A DNA stretch of 13,741 nucleotides, taken from Candidatus Iainarchaeum sp. GTDB lineage: Archaea; Iainarchaeota; Iainarchaeia; Iainarchaeales; JAAZKV01. Shown one piece after another: positions 6,556 to 12,922 of the stretch. The notes under the pieces are model-generated. The model saw nothing but the letters and a program-made list of their open reading frames with translations. It did no database searches and had not been told where the DNA came from. Numbering within the stretch: position 1 is the stretch's first letter; every line of letters starts with the position of its first letter. The DNA is taken from contig JABIDZ010000101.1 of the NCBI GenBank assembly GCA_018651445.1, forward strand, positions 1 to 13,741, read 5' to 3'. The position numbers and the translations under genes are program-made.

Positions 6556-7335
6556 CTATTCTTTACCTGATCTCTTTTTATCCGAACTAAGTTCAAATGC
6601 AAAAGATACTTTTGTTTTTTTAGCTTTGTTTTCTGCTTTTTCAACAGCAGATTTCAATGTTTTTTCCGTTTCTTTAAATGTTGGTGACGAACAAGATATT
6701 ACAAATACTCCGGCTCCTTTGTATAACACACTACACCCTTTCACTGCTTCGATTTCTTTTAATACTTGTTTAACTAATTCTAAACCATCGTCTTGTAGTG
6801 TAGAAAGTTTTAAAATTCCTTTAAGTGTTTTCTCCGAAACCACAATATTTTTTTCAACTAACTCTTTTACTGGCGCCAACCATTTCGCTTCAATTAGTTT
6901 ATTAATGTCTTCTCCAAGCGCAACTTTTTCAAATGCTTTGTACAACGAACCATATTCTTCGATTAATGGATCTGCAACTTGTTCCCAAGTTTCATCAAAT
7001 TCTTTCTTTTCTTGTTTTGCAAGCAATGCAATTAACTTTTCTTCTCGATTAACTTGTTTAAACTCAACCATTTTTTGTTTTTCTCTTTGTGGTGAAATTG
7101 AAGCAAATGATAAATCAATTTGTTTTTTATCAAGATCAATATTCAAAACTTTTGCAACCCTAACTTGGTTCATTTTTACTAAGTTTCTAATATTTTTTAC
7201 CCACGAACTAGAAACATTACTTATGTGTACAAACCCGCGCCGATTACCATATTCTAACAATTCAACAAAAACACCGTAATCAAGAACCTGAGTTATCTTA
7301 ACAACAACTAACTCATTTCTATCAGGATAATCCAT
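6556..7335 (-). CDS. Translation initiation factor aIF2 subunit alpha
   Basis: Alpha subunit of the heterotrimeric aIF2 that delivers initiator Met-tRNA to the small ribosomal subunit. It has the three family parts: an N-terminal S1/OB domain (ELVVVKITQVLDYGVFVELL, HISNVSSSWVKNIRNLVK), a middle helical domain with the typical TWEQVADPLIEEYGSLYKAF, and a C-terminal alpha/beta domain (ALGEDINKL region to ISCSSPTFKETEK), with a basic tail. I placed the start at ATG 7335 (259 aa). It has GGTGA (7343-7347) 7 nt upstream, and MDYPDRNELVV matches where family members begin. A TTG at 7368 would add 11 residues and is less likely. It sits between GINS and the PAC2 gene, 30 bp from the latter, in a conserved archaeal neighbourhood. 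Confidence 0.93.
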   Translation of the reverse strand: MDYPDRNELVVVKITQVLDYGVFVELLEYGNRRGFVHISNVSSSWVKNIRNLVKMNQVRVAKVLNIDLDKKQIDLSFASISPQREKQKMVEFKQVNREEKLIALLAKQEKKEFDETWEQVADPLIEEYGSLYKAFEKVALGEDINKLIEAKWLAPVKELVEKNIVVSEKTLKGILKLSTLQDDGLELVKQVLKEIEAVKGCSVLYKGAGVFVISCSSPTFKETEKTLKSAVEKAENKAKKTKVSFAFELSSDKKRSGKE

Positions 7336-7367
7336 TTCAACGTCACCAAATAATCTTCTTGTAGACA

Positions 7368-7382
7368 AGTATTAAAAATACT
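7368..7382 (-). promoter_or_regulatory. TATA-like box within an inverted repeat, before aIF2-alpha
   Basis: AGTATT-TTT-AATACT on the minus strand is a perfect 6-3-6 inverted repeat that contains a TATA-like TATTTTTAA. It is centred about 40 nt before the ATG at 7335, so transcription would start just before the GGTGA ribosome-binding site. This suggests that aIF2-alpha and the PAC2 gene can be transcribed apart from GINS. Confidence 0.5.
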
Positions 7383-7402
7383 CTCTTCGAAAGATCGCAC
7401 GA

Positions 7403-7936
7403 TTACTGTTCTTTAGCAATTTTACGGCTAATAAAAAGTTTTGCGACTTTCGCAGGTAATTCAACGTTTTGACTTTCCTTGAACGGACCATACTCTTTCA
7501 TATCAGTTCCCACAAAAGTAGGCACATCTTTTAGTATTTCAACTTTAACTAAATTGTTTTTCTTTTCACGTTCCCCAAACAAAGAAGTACAATGAGAAGA
7601 ATACTCAGTTAAAACTTTTAATAATTTTTTAAAAACATCTTTTTCTTGTCGCGCCATATTGTCTAATTCAGATTCTTTTGTGTGTGAAGCAATTAGCGCT
7701 TTGTTAAGAATCTTTTTTTCTCGCATCAAAAATATTTCTTCGATAATTCTTTTCAAATTAGTAAATTGCCGTGCTTCTGAAGAAGAAAAATTCTTCAGCG
7801 AAGCAATATATTTCTTTTTTTCTTCTTCAACAAACTTTTCGAGTGAGTCTATAAAGTCTTCATCTACTTCGACTAGTTTTGACGTATTTTTTTCTAGTCT
7901 ATGAATTCTTCGTAGTTCGTCATATGTTATTTGCAT
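7403..7936 (-). CDS. GINS complex subunit, Gins51 type
   Basis: Subunit of GINS, which with MCM and the GAN/Cdc45-like protein forms the archaeal replicative helicase. The helical A domain (about residues 1-115, including the Lys/Glu-rich helix EEEKKKYIASLKN) comes first. It is followed by the small B domain VKVEILKDVPTFVGTDMKEY ... LPAKVAKLFISRKIAKE at the C-terminus; A-then-B order marks the Sld5/Psf1-like (Gins51) type. An ATG at 7948 would add MGVH. I prefer ATG 7936 (177 aa), because GGGTG lies 5 nt before it and family members start near the sequence MQITYDELRR. It follows primase small subunit by about 40 bp and precedes aIF2-alpha, a known archaeal linkage. Confidence 0.9.
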   Translation of the reverse strand: MQITYDELRRIHRLEKNTSKLVEVDEDFIDSLEKFVEEEKKKYIASLKNFSSSEARQFTNLKRIIEEIFLMREKKILNKALIASHTKESELDNMARQEKDVFKKLLKVLTEYSSHCTSLFGEREKKNNLVKVEILKDVPTFVGTDMKEYGPFKESQNVELPAKVAKLFISRKIAKEQ

Positions 7937-7967
7937 GTGTACACCCATTAATGAAAAGAAAATCGTT

Positions 7968-7974
7968 CTTTTAA
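7968..7974 (-). promoter_or_regulatory. Weak TATA-like box before GINS
   Basis: TTAAAAG on the minus strand, about 35 nt before the chosen GINS start, overlaps the primase stop codon region. It could give a short leader ending in GGGTG. GINS may equally be read from the primase operon. Confidence 0.3.
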
Positions 7975-7976
7975 TC

Positions 7977-9170
7977 CTATCTCAATTCCGCTACCCCTTT
8001 TCCAACTAAATAAATTGCACAATACAATGGCACTTCGATACCTTCATTTTCATATGGCCCAAAAAACTTGCCTTTAAGCGAGAACTTAGGAGTATGTTTA
8101 ACAAACAATTTAATCATATCCTCTCCAAAAACTACTGCGTCATTAAAAGGATCAAATTCTTTTAATTTTTCTATAGAAAGTTCTTTTGCGATAAACCCTG
8201 TTTCTCCGTGTAATGAATTTGGAACGCGAATTATTTTGTGTAAATCAATACTTGTTTGTCTATCAATTGGCACCATATATGTTTGCACAACAAAATCAAT
8301 TACGCTTTTCCAGAATTCTTTGTTGGTTCTCGCACCAACATCATAAAGCAATCCTTTTTCAATTCCATTAATTACTTCAGGCTTATTTTTCATTAGCATA
8401 TTTAATTTTGCCGAAGGTAATTTTGTAATTCGCGCAATTTCTTTTGAATCTTTTTTAAAGAATTCTTTTATCCCTTTGTTAATTCTTTTTCCCCAAAGGC
8501 CATTACCTTTTGGACAAGATAAAGCTTTTTCAAGTTCAAAACCAATATTGTCATAGTACATCCCATACCCAGTTATATAATCAACTAATTCTATCCTTGA
8601 TTTTTTATTTAGTTTTTGGATTTCTTTTTTTCTTATGTGTAAATGATACCCGGCTTTTCCAGAAAAGTTTACTGCAATTTTTTCTAAATCAAACCCGAAG
8701 TCTTCTTCTAAAAAATCAACTAAACGAAAGAGTTGTTGTTTTGATAGTTCTAAACTTTTATCTAAGAACCATTGTTTGTTGTCAATTTCTTCTACTGCGT
8801 TTTCTTCCCCAAACGTTTTGTTACAAACCCACACACCATTAGTTTTTTCACACACGGCATTTATTTCATCTGCGTCGAATTCATAAATTAAATCAGATTG
8901 TAACCAACCCTTGTTTTGCATTGGTTGTTTATCTGGAAAAGAATAATACGAATTTGAATAAGAAAAAAACAATGGTGTTTTTTCGCATAAGAAACGATTC
9001 ATCCCATCAACGCCCGAAAATGCGAGATTTCGATTAGCAATTTTTCTTTTGAAAACACCATAACCAAATTCGCGTCGTTCAACATCTGGAACCGAATCGA
9101 CTTTATGTGTCAAATAGTACTTTTGAAAATGCTTTTTCATAAACGTTGCTTCTTTACTTTCTTCAAACAT
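7977..9170 (-). CDS. priS: DNA primase small (catalytic) subunit PriS
   Basis: Catalytic subunit of the archaeal/eukaryotic-type primase that makes RNA/DNA primers. Visible marks: RREFGYGVF (about 32-40), the metal-binding DxD in YEFDADE (D99 and D101), the nucleotide-binding FSGKAGYHLHI (169-179), and DRQTSIDLHKIIRVPNSLHG (303-322), which matches the conserved third-Asp and Arg region. The length (397) is slightly above usual. The zinc motif that normally follows the DxD strand appears eroded: C107 and C116 remain in VCEKTNGVWVCNKT, but the usual His and the last Cys of a C-x2-C are absent. ATG 9170 overlaps the PriL stop by 8 bp and has GAGGG just upstream; ATG at residue 11 is an alternative start. 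Overlap implies translational coupling with PriL. Confidence 0.93.
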   Translation of the reverse strand: MFEESKEATFMKKHFQKYYLTHKVDSVPDVERREFGYGVFKRKIANRNLAFSGVDGMNRFLCEKTPLFFSYSNSYYSFPDKQPMQNKGWLQSDLIYEFDADEINAVCEKTNGVWVCNKTFGEENAVEEIDNKQWFLDKSLELSKQQLFRLVDFLEEDFGFDLEKIAVNFSGKAGYHLHIRKKEIQKLNKKSRIELVDYITGYGMYYDNIGFELEKALSCPKGNGLWGKRINKGIKEFFKKDSKEIARITKLPSAKLNMLMKNKPEVINGIEKGLLYDVGARTNKEFWKSVIDFVVQTYMVPIDRQTSIDLHKIIRVPNSLHGETGFIAKELSIEKLKEFDPFNDAVVFGEDMIKLFVKHTPKFSLKGKFFGPYENEGIEVPLYCAIYLVGKGVAELR

Positions 9171-10203
9171 TTTTTTCCCTCTCTTCTTTTTCTTTTACAG
9201 CATTTTTCATCCGATTACTCGCACGCATCTTGCTCACATAATACTGCACAGGATGCTTGAAAACTTTTTCTTCTTTTGAAACAATTATACCATATTCACT
9301 AATCTTTTTGTATCCTGGTGCCGACAATTCTTTTTCAAAAACTCGGTTGATGTGATACTGTGCAATATGTGCTTTGAAATCCGGGCTCTTTGAAAACAAA
9401 GTTAACATCTCTTGTTTTCTCATTCCGACTTGATACAAAAACGCGGCTAGAACTAGTCTTTCATAATAACCAAGTTTTTTCCCAGCTAATTGTTTTTGAT
9501 ATAACTCTTGCATACTTGGTGGGAAAAGAGCCGGATTAATTTTCCCGGATAGTTTTGCATCAAAGCGCTTGTGTTCTATATGAACTAATTGCGAATCAAT
9601 ACTCTTTGCTATTTTAACTAAGTCTTTTGGAACAGATTCTTTGTCTATCGGTAACGAATCAAATACTTTTTTATATGCTTTTTCAGATAAAAATCTAGCA
9701 AAATCATTTAACCCTAAAAAGACGCTTCCTTTTTCTACTCGCTTGTTAACTAATTTTGTTTCATCATCAACAAAAAGTATTTCTAAATAATCAATTAATG
9801 CAATTTCGAATTCTTCCCCATCTTCAATCCGAGTATAATCTAATTTAAAATCATTAGCTAATTCAATAGCAATTTCTTTTGGCTTTGCCGAATCGATTAT
9901 TTCATGAAAAGCTTTTTTTCGAATCATTTCACAAAACTTTTCAATCATTCTTGTTGTTTGCATAACCGACAAGATTAATTTTGCGGTTGGAAAAGCCATT
10001 AACTCATTTTCTAACATTTCATTAGTCGGATTCATTGCTTCAAGAGAATACGCTTGTTTTGAATTTGCTCTTGAAATCATTAGAGCCGCTTTTCTTACAA
10101 TAACTTCGGGAATATCATCTATTGAAATAGTCGAATCTTTTAATTGCATTTTAGCTTTCTCAGTAAAAGGAAATTTTTGAGCAAAAACAAGTATTTCATC
10201 CAT
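9163..10203 (-). CDS. priL: DNA primase large subunit PriL lacking Fe-S cysteines
   Basis: Regulatory subunit that partners PriS in primer initiation. The N-terminal helical domain starts with MDEILVFAQKFPFTEKAK, typical of the family. The C-terminal domain keeps the pattern NPALFPPSM, YYERLVLAAFLYQVGM, QYHINRVF and HPVQYY. In other PriL proteins this domain binds a 4Fe-4S cluster through four Cys. Here FPPC is FPPS (S230), the PSC position is PGY (Y298), YGLC is YGII, and no Cys remains before HPVQYY; the only Cys of the protein is in FCEMIRKK in the N-terminal domain. An in-frame ATG at 10266 would add 21 residues. I prefer 10203 (346 aa) because a TATA-like box lies about 27 nt before it and family proteins begin there. 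It is preceded by pcn and overlaps priS by 8 bp. Confidence 0.9.
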   Translation of the reverse strand: MDEILVFAQKFPFTEKAKMQLKDSTISIDDIPEVIVRKAALMISRANSKQAYSLEAMNPTNEMLENELMAFPTAKLILSVMQTTRMIEKFCEMIRKKAFHEIIDSAKPKEIAIELANDFKLDYTRIEDGEEFEIALIDYLEILFVDDETKLVNKRVEKGSVFLGLNDFARFLSEKAYKKVFDSLPIDKESVPKDLVKIAKSIDSQLVHIEHKRFDAKLSGKINPALFPPSMQELYQKQLAGKKLGYYERLVLAAFLYQVGMRKQEMLTLFSKSPDFKAHIAQYHINRVFEKELSAPGYKKISEYGIIVSKEEKVFKHPVQYYVSKMRASNRMKNAVKEKEEREKNV

Positions 10204-10222
10204 ATTAATTATTTCTAAGAAA

Positions 10223-10238
10223 AGGATTAAATAATCCT
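10223..10238 (-). promoter_or_regulatory. priL TATA-like box inside a perfect 16-bp inverted repeat
   Basis: The sequence AGGATTAAATAATCCT is a perfect 7-2-7 inverted repeat, and the minus strand reads TTATTTAA at its centre. It is centred about 27 nt before the preferred PriL ATG, as expected for a leaderless promoter. A protein that binds the repeat would block TBP; this is inference. Confidence 0.55.
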
Positions 10239-10272
10239 CTATAACACTTAACTCAAACCAGGACAATGAGCA

Positions 10273-10989
10273 TTACAAGATCATGTGTGCTAAGTAAAAC
10301 TGAATGTTGCTTTCGCCGATATTATATGATATTCTCATTGGAGAATCGCTTCGCAGTTCAATAGTTATTTTTTTACTAGCATCCGCTTCTTTAACAATAT
10401 TCTGAAAAAAGTTCAGAGAAAACTTTGCAGTAACATCTTTTATTGATTTTACGTCGGAAACTGCTTGTGCTTGTGAATCCATTGTACCTTGTGAACCACG
10501 TGCTTCAACAGAAAACTTTTTGTCTTTTACTTTCAAAACAATACTGCTACCAAATAAAGTCGCATCTCTCAACATTTCTTTTAATGAAACTGAACCAATA
10601 ACTATTTTTGTTTCGTATTCGATCTGTGGAGTTTTTGCTTCGTCTTCATTAATATCAATTAATGGTAATCGAAAACTTCTTTTCAATTCTGACTCGAATT
10701 TTACTTTTAGTTCCGCATCGGAAACATCCAACAACATTTTGTCTTTAGGCATTGCTCTTTGAATAATTTTATTTAATTCAACTAAATCTACACCCACAAA
10801 ATTTGGTTCAACATCATAAACATCAAATAACTTTTTGTCAATAAAATAATCTACTAAAACAACTTGACTAGGATCAATTGCTTTAAAAAAAATCCCTTTA
10901 TCGGAGAAACGAAAATTCCCTTCAGGAATAAACGCCGAAATTGCTTCGAGCGCAGTTCTGAAAAAATCTACTTTTTTTAGTTCAATCAT
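10273..10989 (-). CDS. pcn: DNA polymerase sliding clamp PCNA
   Basis: Ring-forming processivity factor for replicative polymerases, ligase and FEN1. The full two-domain fold is present: FRFSDKGIFFKAIDPSQVVLVDYFI (about 26-50, in pieces), the first-domain end VKFESELKRSFRLPL, the interdomain connecting loop at about 107-127, LKVKDKKFSVEARGSQG, and the final strand IGESNIQFYL. It has 238 residues, slightly shorter than most. The end is YLAHMIL instead of the common LAP(R/K)-I/V-acidic tail that helps bind PIP-box partners. A TATA-like TTAAATAC (11019-11026, minus) gives a very short leader; a weak GTGAT lies 4 nt before the ATG. It heads the replication cluster, with priL starting about 70 bp after its stop. 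Confidence 0.95.
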   Translation of the reverse strand: MIELKKVDFFRTALEAISAFIPEGNFRFSDKGIFFKAIDPSQVVLVDYFIDKKLFDVYDVEPNFVGVDLVELNKIIQRAMPKDKMLLDVSDAELKVKFESELKRSFRLPLIDINEDEAKTPQIEYETKIVIGSVSLKEMLRDATLFGSSIVLKVKDKKFSVEARGSQGTMDSQAQAVSDVKSIKDVTAKFSLNFFQNIVKEADASKKITIELRSDSPMRISYNIGESNIQFYLAHMIL

Positions 10990-11018
10990 TTTATCACTAT
11001 AGAATAAGACGCATTAGA

Positions 11019-11026
11019 GTATTTAA
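11019..11026 (-). promoter_or_regulatory. TATA-like box of pcn
   Basis: TTAAATAC after the A-rich AAAAAAGA on the minus strand, about 34 nt before the PCNA start codon. A start site near 10997 would leave a leader of only a few nt that contains the weak GTGAT. Confidence 0.5.
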
Positions 11027-11044
11027 TCTTTTTTCTAGATTTGG

Positions 11045-12922
11045 CTAAATCTCGTCTTTCAACATAACAAACAGAATTACTGCAACAATAATTATCACAA
11101 TCGTAGCAATTTCTTTGTATAATTCAACAAATCCAAAACCTTTGATTATCGTCCCGACAAAGATCTGATTCGCAATTGTCAATGGCATAAAAGAACTCAC
11201 TATTTGCATCATTGGTTCCATAAATTCAAGTGGAAGGATTACTCCACTCAAAAACAACATTGGCACGATCAATAATAACGAAGTTAGCATTGCAGTTGCT
11301 TGTGTTCGCGTGATGTTTGCAATAATCAAACCAATGCAAATAAACGAAAGCGCGATTAATAATGTTCCTCCAAACAAATTCAAGAAGTTTCCTGAAAGGT
11401 CTACTCCAAAAGCGAGTACTGCAACCGCAAATATGATTGCTGCTTCCACTCCCGCAATAGCTAATTGACCAATAACTTTTCCAAGCAAAAACGTTGCTTT
11501 GTTTGTAGGACTTAATTTCATTCTAAGAGAAACATTTTCCATTCGTTCCAAAATAACAATTATTGAAGTTAATAAAATACAAGTTAGAATCAAAACAATT
11601 GCCGCAATATTTGCAACAAGAATCCCAAACGGGTTTACCTTGAATAATTTTCTTTCATAAAAACGAACGGGTTGTGCTAACACACTCGGATCCAGTTCAC
11701 TAAAGGCAACCATTTGTTCCGAGAAAGAAGATAATAAATTTTCTGAAGCAGTTAATTTATTTTCAATATCTGTTTTTGATTGTCGCGAATCACTTATCAA
11801 TAATCTTACTTCATCAAGCGCGCTTTTGAAAACAACTAATTTTGAATTCATTCCATTCAAGGTACTCGACGAACTTGCAAGCGCACCCGTAATGTTTCCT
11901 GATTCTACTTCTAAAGTTGCAAATAAAGTATTTGCTCTACTGATTGTAGTGTTTAATGTTGATTGCTCATCACTTAATTCCAAAAGAACTGTTTGTAAAT
12001 TAGTCATTACTTGTTTTGAATCAACCATATCACTTCTTACCCCTTGTAGCGACGCAATCCTTCCTGCAAGAACAGTTTTTTCTGGTTCGACTGCGACCGC
12101 ATGTTCGGCTTGTAATGCAACTATCAACGAATCCATTTGAGTAATACTTGCATCAAGTTGTATCATAACAACACCTAATTGAGATTCATAATTTGACAAA
12201 CTAGCATTCAGCGTAGTAATCTCCGTTTCCATTTGTTGGAACGATGTTTTGAAAGTCTGTAATTCGCTTAAGAACTGTGCATTTTTTTGTTCAAAAGAAG
12301 AAATGCTTTGTTGTTGCCCCTCCAACGCGCTTTCAATTTCGCCAATGTCCAGTTGATTTAATTTTGCTTCTAAACTATTAATCGACTCTTCTGCTTCGAC
12401 GAGATTTTCTTTGAACTCACTAATTCGTGATAACTCTCCTTCTAAATTACTACCCAGTCCTTGCACTGCCGAAATTATTTCTGCAAGTTTTGTTCTTGTT
12501 TTTTCAACAGTCATCCTTTGCAACATTATTTTTGCAAAGTCAATAAAGATTCCTGACGCGAGTAAATTAGAATTGTCATAATGCATGTCAACATTTATCC
12601 GCTGGTTTTCTCCGGGCGACTCTAGTTTCAAACCAACCGTAACTTCTTTTCGTTTTAACGCAGCCGTCATCGAATTAACATCATCAAATTCAGTTAAGCG
12701 TAAATTGCTTTGACTACCCATCGCTTCAAACAAATTAATGTCATAAGGGAGATTATTTATTACTCCAATATTTACATTACCCATCGAACTAATATCTACT
12801 CCAGTAAAAGAACTCCCAAGCAAAAATATTGCTAGAAAAGGATATAGAAAAATTAATAATAACGCAATCTTTTGGCTTTTAACAACCGAGATTTCTTTCC
12901 AAATAATGTCGATTAATTTCAT
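11045..12922 (-). CDS. ABC-2 type transporter permease with coiled-coil ectodomain
   Basis: Membrane subunit of an export-type ABC transporter of unknown substrate. One transmembrane helix near the N-terminus (about 18-37, KIALLLIFLYPFLAIFLLGS) is followed by about 390 residues predicted outside the cell. Of these, roughly 145-410 are Glu/Leu/Ser/Gln-rich heptad-like coiled coil. Five more helices follow at about 433-458, 478-505, 517-538, 545-566 and 605-622, with the ABC-2 permease signature region LSPTNKATFLLGKVIGQL between the second and third. The layout recalls YhgE/Pip-type proteins and other ABC-2 permeases with large inserts. The start codon overlaps the ATPase stop (ATGA, 4 bp), so the two are translationally coupled and form one transporter. 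It ends only 55 bp before pcn. The substrate cannot be read from the sequence. Confidence 0.88.
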   Translation of the reverse strand: MKLIDIIWKEISVVKSQKIALLLIFLYPFLAIFLLGSSFTGVDISSMGNVNIGVINNLPYDINLFEAMGSQSNLRLTEFDDVNSMTAALKRKEVTVGLKLESPGENQRINVDMHYDNSNLLASGIFIDFAKIMLQRMTVEKTRTKLAEIISAVQGLGSNLEGELSRISEFKENLVEAEESINSLEAKLNQLDIGEIESALEGQQQSISSFEQKNAQFLSELQTFKTSFQQMETEITTLNASLSNYESQLGVVMIQLDASITQMDSLIVALQAEHAVAVEPEKTVLAGRIASLQGVRSDMVDSKQVMTNLQTVLLELSDEQSTLNTTISRANTLFATLEVESGNITGALASSSSTLNGMNSKLVVFKSALDEVRLLISDSRQSKTDIENKLTASENLLSSFSEQMVAFSELDPSVLAQPVRFYERKLFKVNPFGILVANIAAIVLILTCILLTSIIVILERMENVSLRMKLSPTNKATFLLGKVIGQLAIAGVEAAIIFAVAVLAFGVDLSGNFLNLFGGTLLIALSFICIGLIIANITRTQATAMLTSLLLIVPMLFLSGVILPLEFMEPMMQIVSSFMPLTIANQIFVGTIIKGFGFVELYKEIATIVIIIVAVILFVMLKDEI

